A stretch of 64,000 nucleotides of DNA from Paracoccus sp. SMMA_5_TC (GCF_009696685.2 NZ_CP102355.1:1269001-1333000), one strand, 5' to 3'; positions 8,465 through 17,914 are shown, numbered from the stretch's first letter. The notes: generated from the sequence alone by a model not told the origin. Numbers and translations: made by a program.

Positions 8465-10099
8465 TCATGGCACCTCGAGCTTGCCCAGCAGCGGCACGTC
8501 GTCGTCCAGGCTGACGGTGTGGCGTTCGATCATGCGATGCACCTGCGGCGGGCTGTCGCCGCGATGCAGGCGGTGCAGGTCCTGATAATTCTGGAAATCC
8601 GCCTTGGTGCGGCGCAGGTTGTGGCGCACATATTCGTCCCAGGTGGCGATGTGATAGCTTTCGGTCCAGCGCTCGGGCGCCTCCAGATCGCGCAGCAGGG
8701 CCCAGTTGCGGGCCCCGTCGCGGCGGCGGATGTTGCGGCGCATCGCCATCAGCCGCAGGAATTCCGGCACGTCCTTCTGGTCGATCACATAGTCGATCAT
8801 CACCATGATCGGCCCCGACCGACCGCGCAGGTCCAGCGCCAGGGGCGGTTCGCGAAAGCGGTTCGCCGGGTCGAGGTCGAGGGTGCCGAATTCGGGGATG
8901 CGCAACCAGTGTCCCAGAACCGCCCCCAGCGCCAGCGGCAGCGCGGCGGCGGTGATGGCGGCGCTGACCCCATGCGCGCTGGCGATCGCCCCCCATGTCC
9001 AGCTGCCAAGCGCCATGCCGCCGAAGGTGGCGGTCTGATACAGCGCCAGCGCGCGCGCCACCACCCAGCGCGGGGTCGAAAGCTGCACGGTCACGTTGAA
9101 CAGCGACAGCGCCAGCACCCAGCTTGCCCCCGCAGGCAGCATGGCCAAGGCATGCAGCCAGGTGCTGTCGGTCAACCCTAGCAGCAGCGCCGAACCCGCA
9201 AAGGCGGCAAAGGCGATGCGGACCACGTTTTCGTTGTCGAAGCGCTCGCGCACGCGCGGATTGATCATCGCGCCGCCGATCGCGCCCAACCCGAAACAAC
9301 CGAGAAGCAGGCCGAACAGCAGCGACCCGCCTTGCGGGTTTTCCTTGGCCACCAGTGGCAGCAGCGCCAGCACCACCACCGCCGAAAAGCCGAACAGCGC
9401 CCCCCGTGTCAGCACCCGCACCAGGTTGGGCGACAGCGCCACATAGCGCAGCCCGGCGCCCACGGCGGCGACAAAGGGCTCGGGCGTGGTCAGGCGCGCC
9501 GGCGTGACCGGGTGCCAGCGCAGCAGCGCCCCCAGCAGCGGCAGATAGCTGACCGCATTGACGGCAAAGGCCGCAGCCGCGCCAAAGATCGCGGTGATGA
9601 TCCCGCCGGCGGCCGGGCCGACGCTGCGCATCAGGTTGAATCCGACCGAATTCAGCGTGACCGCCGCCGGCAATTCCTCGCGGGGGACCAGATCCTGCAT
9701 GCTGGCCTGCCACGGCGGGTTGTAGATCGCCTGCCCGACCCCGATCAGAAAGGTCAGCGTCAGCAGCAGCACCGGCGTCATCCAGCCCTGCCAGGTCAGC
9801 ACCGCCAGCAAAAGCGACACCACCGCCATGAAGGTCTGCGCCCCCAGCAACAGCGTCCGCCGGTCGAGATTGTCCGCCAGCGCCCCCGAGATCAGGGCAA
9901 AGATCATGATCGGCAGCGCGTTTGATGCCTGCACCAGCGCGATCAGCGTTGCGGAATCGGTCAGCTGCGTCATCATCCAGGCCGCGCCGACCGATTGCAC
10001 CAGCCCGCCGAAATTTGAAATCAGCGTCGCCGACCACAGCAGGCGGAAATCGGCATGGCGAAACGGGGCAAACGGGCTTTTGCGCGGCGGGGGGCTCAT
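8465..10099 (-). CDS. MFS transporter with C-terminal ferredoxin-like domain (MFS_3 family)
   Basis: A 544-residue major facilitator of the MFS_3/transmembrane secretion effector group, which includes EntS-like exporters. About 12 hydrophobic segments span residues 15-410; FRHADFRLLWSATLISNFGG is the usual opening of this family. Residues about 430-535 form a soluble tail with the sequence type RRRDGARNWALLRDLEAPERWTE, resembling the monooxygenase-like ferredoxin fold that this family often carries. ATG at 10099 is preferred over the preceding in-frame GTG. Substrate unknown; related proteins export siderophores, drugs or small metabolites. It precedes the peptide importer on the same strand and is divergent from the dehydrogenase gene. 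Confidence 0.88.
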   Translation of the reverse strand: MSPPPRKSPFAPFRHADFRLLWSATLISNFGGLVQSVGAAWMMTQLTDSATLIALVQASNALPIMIFALISGALADNLDRRTLLLGAQTFMAVVSLLLAVLTWQGWMTPVLLLTLTFLIGVGQAIYNPPWQASMQDLVPREELPAAVTLNSVGFNLMRSVGPAAGGIITAIFGAAAAFAVNAVSYLPLLGALLRWHPVTPARLTTPEPFVAAVGAGLRYVALSPNLVRVLTRGALFGFSAVVVLALLPLVAKENPQGGSLLFGLLLGCFGLGAIGGAMINPRVRERFDNENVVRIAFAAFAGSALLLGLTDSTWLHALAMLPAGASWVLALSLFNVTVQLSTPRWVVARALALYQTATFGGMALGSWTWGAIASAHGVSAAITAAALPLALGAVLGHWLRIPEFGTLDLDPANRFREPPLALDLRGRSGPIMVMIDYVIDQKDVPEFLRLMAMRRNIRRRDGARNWALLRDLEAPERWTESYHIATWDEYVRHNLRRTKADFQNYQDLHRLHRGDSPPQVHRMIERHTVSLDDDVPLLGKLEVP

Positions 10100-10199
10100 C
10101 ACTTCCGGTCCGGGTTCCTGATCCCGACATTATCAGGCCGGTGCAAGGCTGCAATCGCCCGGATGATTCGAGGCAGAGCAGGCATAAATCCTGTGATCT

Positions 10200-10249
10200 G
10201 CAATATGTTGCGAAGATTGTTCTGTATTATGGGCGTATCGTGCTATAAT
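10200..10249 (+). promoter_or_regulatory. Probable promoter of dadA (extended -10)
   Basis: An A+T-rich patch upstream of dadA contains TGCTATAAT (10241-10249), a perfect TATAAT with the extended -10 TG dinucleotide. The position where a -35 box would lie has no good TTGACA match, as is common with extended -10 promoters. GCAA-TATG-TTGC (10200-10211) is a small palindrome just upstream that an Lrp-type activator might use; that part is guesswork. Confidence 0.4.
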
Positions 10250-10344
10250 CGTGCTGATCGAGGCCTTATTCGTCCAGACTTTCGGATTTCATTTCTGCGG
10301 TTGGCGCTATTCTTGGTCAACCTGTGATGAAAGGGTGCGCGAAC

Positions 10345-11646
10345 ATGAAAGTCATCGTTCTTGGGGCCGGCGTTCTGGGTGTGACCTCTGCCTGGTATCT
10401 GGCGCAGGCGGGGCATGAGGTGACCGTGATCGACCGTCAACCCGGTCCGGCCCTGGAAACCAGCTTTGCCAATGCCGGCGAAATCTCGCCCGGCTATTCC
10501 TCGCCCTGGGCGGCGCCGGGGATCCCGCTGAAGGCGATGAAATGGCTGTTCCAGCGCCATGCGCCCCTGGTCATCCAGCCGCGGCTGGACTGGCAGCGGC
10601 TGTCCTGGATGGCGCAGATGCTGTCGAACTGCACCTCGGCCGCCTATGCCGTGAACAAGAGCCGCATGGTGCGGCTGGCAGAATACAGCCGCGACTGCCT
10701 GGCAGAGCTGCGCGCCGATACCGGCATCCGCTATGACGAACGCACCCAGGGCACGCTGCAGGTGTTCCGCAAGCAGCAGCAGATGGATGCGGCCGGCAAG
10801 GATATCGAGGTGCTGCGCGCCGATGGCGTGCCTTTCGAGGTGCTGGACACCGACGGCTGCATCGCGGCCGAACCGGGTCTGGCCGGCGCCCGCGACCGCA
10901 TCGTCGGCGGCCTGCGTCTGCCCGGCGATGAAACCGGCGACTGTTTCATTTTTACCAACCGGCTTGCAGAGATGGCCGCGGCGGCCGGCGTCACCTTCAA
11001 ATGGGGCGTCGATATCCAGGCGCTCGAGGCCGAGGGCGGCCGCATCACGGCGGTGCGCACCGATCAGGGCCGCTTGATCGCGGATCGCTATGTCCTGGCG
11101 CTGGGCCCGCATTCGCCGAAACTGGCCCGGCCGCTGGGGCTGAAGCTGCCGATCTATCCGCTCAAGGGGTATTCGCTGACCATCCCGATCGAGAATGCCG
11201 AGCGCGCGCCGGTGTCGACGGTGATGGATGAAACCTACAAGGTGGCGATCACCCGCCTGGGCGACCGCATCCGGGTGGGCGGCCTGGCCGAGATTGCCGG
11301 CTATGACCTGACGCTGAACCCGCGCCGCCGTGAAACGCTGGCCAAATCGGTGTCCGAGATGTTCGTGGGCGCCGGCGATCCGGCCAAGGCCCAGTTCTGG
11401 ACCGGTCTGCGGCCGATGACCCCGGATGGCACCCCGATCGTCGGCGCCACGCCCATCGCCAACCTGTTCCTGAACACCGGGCATGGCACGCTGGGCTGGA
11501 CCATGTCGGCCGGCTCGGGCCGTCTGATCGCCGATCTGATTTCCGGTCGCCGCCCCGAGATCGAGGCCGAAGATCTGGGCTATGCCCGGTATATGCGCGG
11601 CCACAAGGACCAGGCTGCACGCGGTCTGCGCCCGGCGACCGCCTGA
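10345..11646 (+). CDS. dadA: D-amino-acid dehydrogenase, small-subunit type
   Basis: FAD-dependent membrane-associated enzyme that oxidises D-amino acids, chiefly D-alanine, to 2-oxo acids and passes electrons to the respiratory chain. The product is 433 residues from the preferred ATG at 10345; GTG/ATG codons 21 and 18 bp earlier are in frame, but AAGGG sits correctly for 10345 and E. coli DadA begins at the equivalent point. The N-terminal dinucleotide fold is GAGVLG with the acidic end DRQ. Residues 30-80 have the DadA pattern [19 protein letters not shown], and the C-terminus has [13 protein letters not shown]. No alanine racemase (dadX) or Lrp gene is adjacent, unlike the classic dad operon. 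A strong terminator follows. Confidence 0.92.
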   Translation: MKVIVLGAGVLGVTSAWYLAQAGHEVTVIDRQPGPALETSFANAGEISPGYSSPWAAPGIPLKAMKWLFQRHAPLVIQPRLDWQRLSWMAQMLSNCTSAAYAVNKSRMVRLAEYSRDCLAELRADTGIRYDERTQGTLQVFRKQQQMDAAGKDIEVLRADGVPFEVLDTDGCIAAEPGLAGARDRIVGGLRLPGDETGDCFIFTNRLAEMAAAAGVTFKWGVDIQALEAEGGRITAVRTDQGRLIADRYVLALGPHSPKLARPLGLKLPIYPLKGYSLTIPIENAERAPVSTVMDETYKVAITRLGDRIRVGGLAEIAGYDLTLNPRRRETLAKSVSEMFVGAGDPAKAQFWTGLRPMTPDGTPIVGATPIANLFLNTGHGTLGWTMSAGSGRLIADLISGRRPEIEAEDLGYARYMRGHKDQAARGLRPATA

Positions 11647-11673
11647 CGCGACAGCCTTCGCCCATATGCGACT

Positions 11674-11712
11674 GCCCCCGGACCGCAAGGACCGGGGGCT
11701 TTTGCGTTTTCG
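11674..11712 (+). terminator. Rho-independent terminator of dadA
   Basis: GCCCCCGG (11674-11681) pairs with CCGGGGGC (11692-11699) around a 10-nt loop and runs straight into TTTTGCGTTTT. It lies 28 bp after the dadA stop and between convergent genes, so it may also stop leftward transcription from the GlsB gene. Confidence 0.8.
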
Positions 11713-11728
11713 CGTCGTCGAGTGACGG

Positions 11729-11989
11729 TCAGGCGCGCTGAACCAGGCGCACCACCAGCAGCAGGATCACCGCGCCGATGGTGGCAAAGATGATCGTGCC
11801 GACGATCGGGGCCGAGGCGGCAAGTCCGAGACCCATCATCGGGAACAGCCAACCAGCGATCACGGCGCCGATGATGCCGACGACGATGTTCATCAGCAGT
11901 CCCTGGCCATGGCCCTTGACGATCAGGCCGGCGAGCCAGCCGGCAATCGCGCCGATGATCAGGGTGACAAGCAAGGCGGTAAGAGTCAT
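11729..11989 (-). CDS. GlsB/YeaQ/YmgE family stress-response membrane protein
   Basis: An 86-residue, very hydrophobic protein with three predicted membrane helices (about residues 3-22, 31-50 and 58-82) and the glycine-rich pattern GAIAGWLAGLIVKGHGQGLLMN followed by GIIGAVIAGWLF, typical of the transglycosylase-associated/YeaQ family. The biochemical role of the family is not established; members are induced by envelope or acid stress. The ATG ending at 11989 is used because an AAGGAA ribosome site lies 8 bp before it. It is convergent with dadA and divergent from the L,D-transpeptidase gene, so it is probably monocistronic. Confidence 0.88.
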   Translation of the reverse strand: MTLTALLVTLIIGAIAGWLAGLIVKGHGQGLLMNIVVGIIGAVIAGWLFPMMGLGLAASAPIVGTIIFATIGAVILLLVVRLVQRA

Positions 11990-12264
11990 CTCAGATGTTC
12001 CTTGTGCTGCAATGTATGGCAGTTTTTTCTTCTGCACAGGCAACAACCTGGGGCCGTTCCGGGTTCCCTCATCAACCGTTTCGCCACAGTGTGCCGCGGA
12101 ATCGGCCGCTCACCAAGGCTTGCCCTTGACGTGATCGGGGCGGGACGGGCTGATACGAGAACACGAATCGCAACCGCCCTCTGCTCGGGCCCGGCTGCGG
12201 TCTTACCGTGAATGCTGCTGCCACGGCCGCGCCAGCGCGCGCCGCGATACAAAGGAAAGACATC

Positions 12265-13011
12265 ATGCGCCTTGCACCGCTCATGCTGGCGATGGGATTG
12301 GGCCTTGCCGCCTGCGCTCCCGCGCCTGCCCCCACCGCCCCCAGCACGCCCTCGGTCGATCAGGGCATCTATGGCGCCCGCACCGATACCGGTCCGCGCG
12401 GCGAACCGATCGAGATTCATGCCGTTCGCAAAGCCTATCTGACCGAGCGCAACCGCCGCCAGCAGGTCGCCTATAACGGCCCCGAGGCGCCGGGCACCAT
12501 CGTGGTCGACCCCTATGCGCGGTTTCTGTATTACGTGATGGAGGGTGGCCAGGCCATGCGCTATGGCGTCGCCGTGGGTCAGGCCGGCAAGAACTTTCAG
12601 GGCACCGCCACCATCAATCGCAAGGCCGCATGGCCCAGCTGGACCCCCACCGCCAACATGGTGCGCACCATGCCCGAACTTTACGGACCGCTGAAGGGCG
12701 GCCTGGCCGGGGGTGTGGACAACCCGCTGGGATCGCGGGCGCTGTATCTTTACCAGAACGGCCGCGACACGATGTATCGCATCCACGGCACCATGGACCC
12801 GTCATCGATCGGCAAGGCGACCTCGGCCGGCTGCATCCGCATGTTCAACCAGGACATCATGGACCTGTTCGATCAGGTGCCGAACGGGACGCGCGTCAAG
12901 GTGCGCAGTCAGGCCGAAAGCCTCGCGCTGGAAGGGCCGCTGGTGCAGCAACCGAACGGCTATCTGGTGCCTGCCGCCAGCGTGACCACCGCCCAGGCCA
13001 CCACGCCCTGA
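12265..13011 (+). CDS. L,D-transpeptidase lipoprotein (YkuD domain)
   Basis: A 248-residue exported enzyme of the ErfK/YbiS/YcfS family, which makes 3-3 peptidoglycan crosslinks or attaches proteins to peptidoglycan. The lipobox LGLAAC puts the lipidated cysteine at residue 17, and a Pro/Ala/Thr-rich linker follows. The YkuD catalytic motif is visible as H174 (RIHGT) and C190 in SAGCIRM. The ATG at 12265 is chosen because it gives a clean lipoprotein signal and has AAAGGAAAG upstream; an earlier in-frame ATG at 12208 would bury the signal. The enzyme is probably outer-membrane or periplasm-facing. A lytic transglycosylase gene lies 650 bp downstream on the same strand. Confidence 0.92.
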   Translation: MRLAPLMLAMGLGLAACAPAPAPTAPSTPSVDQGIYGARTDTGPRGEPIEIHAVRKAYLTERNRRQQVAYNGPEAPGTIVVDPYARFLYYVMEGGQAMRYGVAVGQAGKNFQGTATINRKAAWPSWTPTANMVRTMPELYGPLKGGLAGGVDNPLGSRALYLYQNGRDTMYRIHGTMDPSSIGKATSAGCIRMFNQDIMDLFDQVPNGTRVKVRSQAESLALEGPLVQQPNGYLVPAASVTTAQATTP

Positions 13012-13039
13012 CCCTGGAGGCGTATGTCAGCCATGATGC

Positions 13040-13061
13040 GCCCCGGCCTGGACGCCGGGGC
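13040..13061 (+). terminator. GC-rich hairpin after the L,D-transpeptidase gene
   Basis: GCCCCGGC (13040-13047) pairs perfectly with GCCGGGGC (13054-13061) with a 6-nt loop. It sits 29 bp past the transpeptidase stop but has no T tract, so it may be an intercistronic stability hairpin rather than a terminator. Confidence 0.4.
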
Positions 13062-13130
13062 CTTCGATCTGGCGCAGAACCCGCTGCCGTGGCAGATTGC
13101 CGATCAGCAACCGCGTCTTGAAGGATCGCC

Positions 13131-13601
13131 ATGGCCGCTGACCCCGATTTGCCCCAATCCCCTGCCGAGCATCTGCAAGAGCCGCAGTTTGCGCCCGCCG
13201 ATCCGGGAAGCGGCGCAGAGGACGCCCAGGCGCTGATTGCCCGCAGCCGCGCGGCAGGTCTGGCGGCGCTGGACCGCGCGGGGCTGAAGGCGTTGCACCA
13301 GCAGTTGCGCCATCTGAAAAAGACCACGCAAGACAAGCCTTTGGCCCAGGCCTTGGGTCTGGCCATCCGCCGGGTCCAGGCCGAGAAGGACCGCCGCAAG
13401 GAGGAGGGCGGTGCCGAACTGCGGGCACAGCGCAAGGCCGCCCGACAGGCCGAAAAGGCCGAGCGCAAGCGCCAGAAGGACGCCGAAAAGGCCGCGCGTC
13501 AGGCGGCACGCAAGGCGGCCCGGCCCGGCGCGGCCAAGGCCGAAGCCGCTGCGAAGCCGGGGGCAAGGCCGCGCCGCAAGCCGGCAGCGGGCAAGTCCTG
13601 A
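13131..13601 (+). CDS. Small Lys/Ala/Arg-rich coiled protein of unknown function
   Basis: A 156-residue basic protein. Residues 1-30 are acidic and proline-rich, and about 35-80 form a leucine-containing helix (LIARSRAAGLAALDRAGL). From about 85 onward the sequence is an almost uninterrupted Lys/Arg/Ala/Glu pattern of helical repeats (RKAARQAEKAERKRQ), ending in an Ala/Pro/Lys tail like histone H1 or TolA linkers. No signal peptide or membrane segment is visible. An AAGGA ribosome site lies 6 bp before the ATG. The composition suggests DNA/RNA binding or a scaffold, but this is only compositional and no family was recognised. It sits between two peptidoglycan enzyme genes on the same strand. 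Confidence 0.7.
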   Translation: MAADPDLPQSPAEHLQEPQFAPADPGSGAEDAQALIARSRAAGLAALDRAGLKALHQQLRHLKKTTQDKPLAQALGLAIRRVQAEKDRRKEEGGAELRAQRKAARQAEKAERKRQKDAEKAARQAARKAARPGAAKAEAAAKPGARPRRKPAAGKS

Positions 13602-13668
13602 GCGTCTGAACTGTTTGCAACTGCCGGCGACGCTGCTATCTGGACATCATCCCGTTTCCGAGTATGCG

Positions 13669-14580
13669 ATGTTCAGACTGCTGCTTGCCCTTGTCCTGGC
13701 GATCATGGCCACGCCGCTTGTGGCTTACGAGGCTTTGGATGCAGTGGCGGGGCGTGCCGCGCCGCGCCATCACGATCAGCTGCGCTGCACTGCCGACGGC
13801 GCCAGCTGCATCTCGCTGCGCAGCTATGTGCCGGACGTGTGCTTCGCCATCGAGCGTTCGGCCGGGCGGCACAATCTGGATCCGCATTTCCTTGCCCGCC
13901 TGTTGTGGAAGGAAAGCCTGTTCGAGCCGGGCGCCGTCAGCCCTGTCGGGGCCATGGGCATTGCCCAGTTCATGCCCAGCACGGCCGCCATGGTCGGGCT
14001 GGACGATCCTTTCAACCCCGCCAAGGCGATCGAGGCCAGCGCCGCCTATCTGCGGCGGCTGATCGACGGTTTCGGAAACGCCGGATTGGCGGCCGTGGCC
14101 TATAACGGCGGTGAAAACCGTGCAGCGCGCTTCATCGCGCAGGGCGGCAGCCTGCCCTGGGAAACCCAGGATTACGTGCAGGCGATCACCGGGCTGACGG
14201 CCTGGAACTGGCGCGACAACCCGCCGCAGCAGCTGGACATCCGCCTGGACAAGCAACGCCCGTTCCGCGATGCCTGTGTGCAGCTGGCCGGTTCGCGCAA
14301 GCTGCGCGAGTTCAAGACCCCCGATCACCCCTGGCCCTGGGGCGTGATCGTGGCCACCCATCCCAGCCAGTCGGGCGTCACCGAGCAGGTGTCGCGGCTG
14401 AACCGGCAACTGCGTCCCATCCTGGGCGGCAAGCGCGTCAGCTATGTGCGGCGCAAGGTCTCGGGCGGGCCGCGCACGCTTTATACCGCGCAGATCGGCT
14501 ATTCCAACAAGACCGAGGCCTATGCCTTTTGCAACCGGCTGCGCAGCCTGGGCGGGCGTTGCCTGGTGCTGAAGAACTGA
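13669..14580 (+). CDS. Periplasmic lytic transglycosylase with SPOR-like C-terminus
   Basis: A 303-residue exported murein hydrolase. Residues 1-19 are a signal peptide (LLLALVLAIMATPLVAYE). The SLT domain at about 55-190 contains the catalytic glutamate E82 in WKESLFEP, then the family motif GAMGIAQFMPSTA and AVAYNGGENR. Residues about 225-303 include YTAQIGYSNKTEAYAFCNRL, reminiscent of a SPOR-like repeat that binds denuded glycan, though this is a weak match. The ATG at 13669 gives the signal peptide; the upstream in-frame extension overlaps the previous gene and is not credible. Related enzymes cleave the MurNAc-GlcNAc bond to give anhydro-muropeptides. The adjacent convergent gene encodes a peptide-binding protein. 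Confidence 0.9.
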   Translation: MFRLLLALVLAIMATPLVAYEALDAVAGRAAPRHHDQLRCTADGASCISLRSYVPDVCFAIERSAGRHNLDPHFLARLLWKESLFEPGAVSPVGAMGIAQFMPSTAAMVGLDDPFNPAKAIEASAAYLRRLIDGFGNAGLAAVAYNGGENRAARFIAQGGSLPWETQDYVQAITGLTAWNWRDNPPQQLDIRLDKQRPFRDACVQLAGSRKLREFKTPDHPWPWGVIVATHPSQSGVTEQVSRLNRQLRPILGGKRVSYVRRKVSGGPRTLYTAQIGYSNKTEAYAFCNRLRSLGGRCLVLKN

Positions 14581-14598
14581 TCGCCGCGACCAGACGGA

Positions 14599-16071
14599 TC
14601 AATCCTTCCAGCGCACGGCAGTCAGATCATTGGCCGGCATCGGTGCGTTTTCCCACAACCCTTCCAGTTCGGCCTTGGCGACGCCGGTCTTGGCCAGCTG
14701 GAACAGGAATGCGTTGGCAGCATCGTCGGCAAGGATTTCTTGCGCCTGTTTCAGCAGTGCCGAACGCTCGCCCGCATCGGTGGCGGCCTCCAGCTGTGCC
14801 ATCACCTCGGCAAAGGCGGGGTTGCTGTAGTTGAAGTAATATTTGTCGCGCCCATAGATGCCGATGTCCATGGGCTCGACATGGCTGATGACGGTCAGGT
14901 CGTAATCGGCCGTCTTGAACACCTGTTCCAGCCATTGCGCCCATTCCATGTTCGTCACCTGGGTCTGGATGCCGACCGCGCGCAACTGCGCCGCCAGGAT
15001 CTCGCCGCCGCGACGCGCATAGGGGGTGGGCGGCAGGGCCAGGCGCAGGGTCAGATCCTGCACGCCGGCCTCGGCCAGCAGCTTGCGCGCCAGTTCGGGA
15101 TCGTATTGCGATTTCGCAGTCAGATCGACGTAATCGGGATTGTGCGGCGCGAAATGGGTGCCGATGGGGGTGCCATAGCCGAACATGGCCCCCTCGATCA
15201 GTTCGGCACGGTTGATGGCGTGGCCGATCGCCTGACGCACCTTCAGCTGGGCCAGCGCCGGGTGTTTGTGGTTCATCGCCAGGATGGTTTCGCCCTCGGT
15301 CGTGCCCACCAGCACCTTGAAGCGCGGATCGGCCTGCAACTGCGCCAGGGTTTCGGGCGCCGGATAGATCGGGAAGGCGTCGATGTCGCCCGCCATCATC
15401 GCCGCAAATGCCGCGGTCGGGTCGCCGATGAAGCGGAAGGTGGCGGTCTTGATCGCCGGCTTTTCGCCCCAATAGCCGTCATATGCGGTCAGGGTGATGT
15501 GGTCGCCCTGTTTCCATTCGCCGAACCGGAACGGTCCGGTGCCCACGGGACGTGTGGCCAGATCGGCCACAGATGCCTGATCGACCATCACCGCGTCGCC
15601 CCAGGCCATCTTGAAGGGGAAGCCGCCATCGGGGGATTTCAACGTCACCCGCACAGTCAGCGGGTCCAGCGCCTCGACCTTGTCGATCCCCTCGAACAGC
15701 GCTTTCTGGGCATTGGTGCTGTCGGCGGCGCGGGCGCGATCCAGCGAAAAGATCACGTCCTGGGCGTCGAAGGCATTGCCGTCGTGAAAGGTGACGCCAG
15801 AGCGCAGGCGGAACAGATAGCTCTTGCCGCCATCCTCGGCCTGCCAGCTTTCGGCCAGCGCCGGCACCACGCTGCCGTCCGGGGCGATTCGGGTCAGCCC
15901 CTCGAACAGGTTGGCATAGACAACCTCATCGATGGCGGCGGCCGCGCCCCCGGTCGGGTCCAGATTCGGTGGCTCCAGCACCATGGCCAGGGTAATGCTG
16001 TCCTGCGCGGCCTGCGCCGGACCCACCAGCATGACGCCGATCGCCGCCGCCCGCATCAATCGTCCAAACAT
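14599..16071 (-). CDS. Peptide ABC transporter substrate-binding protein (SBP_bac_5)
   Basis: A 490-residue periplasmic protein of the DppA/OppA cluster. It has a signal peptide (RAAAIGVMLVGPAQAA, cleavage near residue 21), then SITLAMVLEPPNLDPTGGA and the family hallmark LAESWQAEDGGKSYLFRLRSGVTFHDG around residues 65-95. The ATG ending at 16071 gives the signal peptide and has a G-rich ribosome site; the frame is open for 20 codons more without good signals. It has no permease or ATPase beside it. The only matching importer here lacks a binding protein (5043-8424), so the two probably work together although 6 kb apart. Peptide substrate is inferred from the family. Confidence 0.9.
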   Translation of the reverse strand: MFGRLMRAAAIGVMLVGPAQAAQDSITLAMVLEPPNLDPTGGAAAAIDEVVYANLFEGLTRIAPDGSVVPALAESWQAEDGGKSYLFRLRSGVTFHDGNAFDAQDVIFSLDRARAADSTNAQKALFEGIDKVEALDPLTVRVTLKSPDGGFPFKMAWGDAVMVDQASVADLATRPVGTGPFRFGEWKQGDHITLTAYDGYWGEKPAIKTATFRFIGDPTAAFAAMMAGDIDAFPIYPAPETLAQLQADPRFKVLVGTTEGETILAMNHKHPALAQLKVRQAIGHAINRAELIEGAMFGYGTPIGTHFAPHNPDYVDLTAKSQYDPELARKLLAEAGVQDLTLRLALPPTPYARRGGEILAAQLRAVGIQTQVTNMEWAQWLEQVFKTADYDLTVISHVEPMDIGIYGRDKYYFNYSNPAFAEVMAQLEAATDAGERSALLKQAQEILADDAANAFLFQLAKTGVAKAELEGLWENAPMPANDLTAVRWKD

Positions 16072-16127
16072 CGCTGCCCCCCGCCAGATGAATGTCACCG
16101 GTAGCTTTCCGGCAAAACGGGCCGCGA

Positions 16128-16820
16128 TCAAGCCCTTCTCTGTGTCAGTTGCTGGGCAAGTCCGGCAAACATCAGCCAGAGCGAGGTCAGCAGCAGCCCC
16201 CAGCGCGCCACGCTTTCGGGGTGGAAGTCGACCATGACCGCCCAGACCGCAAAACCGATCCAGGCGGCGGTGATCGGCAGAGACAGCCAGCGCCAGCGTT
16301 CGGTTCGCACCGGATGGATGAATTTCACGTTGCTGAACATGGTCAGTGCCAGGGCGACCACCACCAGCAGGATAACCCAGAAGTTCGGCTTCAGCGCGAA
16401 CAGGACCAGCACCACCATGTTCCAGCAGGCCGGAAAGCCGGCAAAGGAATTGTCCTTTGTCTTCATGCGGGTGTCGGCGAAATAGATCACGCTGCCATAG
16501 GTGATGGCGATGATCGCGATCCAGCCCGTCCAGCCCGGCAGCAGCCCCGACATGAACAGCGCATAGGCCGGGATGAACACATAGGTCAGATAGTCGATGA
16601 TCAGGTCCATCAACACGCCGTCATAGGTCGGCCAGTTGGTCTTGACCTGATAGCGCCGGGCCAGCGGCCCATCGACCCCGTCCACGATCAGCGCGATGAC
16701 CAGCCACAAAAACATCTGCGACCATTCCGCCTGAACCGCCGCCAGCAAGGCCAGCATCGACAGCACCGCCCCGGTGGCAGTCAGCAGATGAACGGAAAGG
16801 GCCTTGTAGCGCGGTTTCAT
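16128..16820 (-). CDS. pcs: Phosphatidylcholine synthase
   Basis: A 230-residue integral membrane CDP-alcohol phosphotransferase that condenses CDP-diacylglycerol with choline to give phosphatidylcholine. The catalytic signature is visible at about residues 47-75 as DGVDGPLARR followed by the G...D...D tail (YDGVLMDLIIDYL), matching DGxxARx8Gx3Dx3D with the extra acidic residue of Pcs. About seven or eight hydrophobic segments follow the fold. Length and the N-terminus (SVHLLTATGA) agree with the Sinorhizobium/Rhodobacteraceae enzyme. It supplies membrane phosphatidylcholine, common in alphaproteobacteria. It ends 56 bp from the peptide-binding-protein start on the same strand, so co-transcription is possible. 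Confidence 0.9.
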   Translation of the reverse strand: MKPRYKALSVHLLTATGAVLSMLALLAAVQAEWSQMFLWLVIALIVDGVDGPLARRYQVKTNWPTYDGVLMDLIIDYLTYVFIPAYALFMSGLLPGWTGWIAIIAITYGSVIYFADTRMKTKDNSFAGFPACWNMVVLVLFALKPNFWVILLVVVALALTMFSNVKFIHPVRTERWRWLSLPITAAWIGFAVWAVMVDFHPESVARWGLLLTSLWLMFAGLAQQLTQRRA

Positions 16821-16923
16821 GCGCTGCTTGTGTCACCGAAACGTTACCATCGCAAGCCGCACGGAAAGCCAATCCACGCTTTCCCGGCAAGTGATGCAGG
16901 CTTGCGCCGTAGGGCAGGGCGGT

Positions 16924-17799
16924 TCAGCGGGCAAATTCCTCGGCCGCGTAGCCTTGCAGATACAGAAGTGCCGTCAGATCGCCATGATTGACGCGCAGGC
17001 TGACCTGCGCGGCGACGGCGGGCTTGGCGTGCAGCGCCACCCCCATGCCGGCCAGTTGCAACATGCCCAGATCGTTGGCGCCGTCGCCCACGGCCAGCGC
17101 GTCCGCCGGGGCAAGGCCGCGGGCGGCGGTGATCTGTTCCAGCGCCTCGATCTTGGCCTCGCGGCCCAGCACCGGCAGGCTGACATGGCCGGTCAGCACG
17201 CCGTCCTCGGCTAAAAGCGTGTTGGCGCGGTGTTCGTGAAAGCCCAGCGCCGCCGCCACCGGCCCGGTGAACACCGTGAAGCCGCCCGACACCAGCGCAG
17301 TATAGGCGCCCTGCTCGCGCATGGTGGCCACCAGCTCGCGCCCGCCCGGCGCCAGGGTGATGCGGCTGTCCAGCACCTGGTCGATGACGCTTTCACGCAG
17401 GCCGGCCAGCAGGCCGACGCGCGCGATCAGCGCCTCGTGAAAATTCAGCTCGCCGTTCATCGCCGCGGCGGTGATGGCGGCGACGCGCGCGCCGACACCG
17501 GCGAAATCGGCCAGCTCGTCGATGCATTCCTGCTGGATCATCGTCGAATCCATGTCCGCCAGCAGAACCGCCTTGCGTCGCCCACGGGTCGCCTGGATCG
17601 CCAGATCCAGGCCGCGGTCCTGCAAATCCTGCCAGCATTCCCAGAAATCGGTCGGAACCTCAGCCAGCGCAAACTCTGCGGCGACCCCCTGGGCCAGCCA
17701 GATCACCGACCCGCCGGCCCAGCGATCGCGCAATCCGTTCACGATTGCGGGGGTCAGATCGGCCCGTGCGGGCGCGGCAAGGATGGTCACGGTATGCAT
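16924..17799 (-). CDS. serB: Phosphoserine phosphatase
   Basis: HAD-family enzyme of 291 residues catalysing the last step of serine synthesis, O-phosphoserine to serine. The nucleophile and acid are D82 and D84 in LLADMDSTMI. Motif II is LVSGGFTVF, and the C-terminal motif VGDGANDLGML holds the Mg-binding aspartates. The first 75 residues are an ACT-like N-terminal region as in other bacterial SerB. The ATG ending at 17799 is used; the longer open frame starts with an unrelated low-complexity stretch. It is divergent from serC-serA with 166 bp between, so the three serine-pathway genes are together but in two transcription units. Confidence 0.93.
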   Translation of the reverse strand: MHTVTILAAPARADLTPAIVNGLRDRWAGGSVIWLAQGVAAEFALAEVPTDFWECWQDLQDRGLDLAIQATRGRRKAVLLADMDSTMIQQECIDELADFAGVGARVAAITAAAMNGELNFHEALIARVGLLAGLRESVIDQVLDSRITLAPGGRELVATMREQGAYTALVSGGFTVFTGPVAAALGFHEHRANTLLAEDGVLTGHVSLPVLGREAKIEALEQITAARGLAPADALAVGDGANDLGMLQLAGMGVALHAKPAVAAQVSLRVNHGDLTALLYLQGYAAEEFAR

Positions 17800-17914
17800 G
17801 AAGGCTCCGGCGCAGGATATGGCCGCAGCACTAGCCCAAATTGCGGGCCGGCCGCAATCATGTGGCGCGTGCAAGATTTCGGTTGCAGGAATCGTGCGCC
17901 AGCATTATGGCGGT

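Noticed and set aside
13024..13236. 70-codon frame with a GGAGG site before its ATG
   Set aside because: It overlaps the start of the better supported 13131 gene, contains a hairpin and has no protein-like features.
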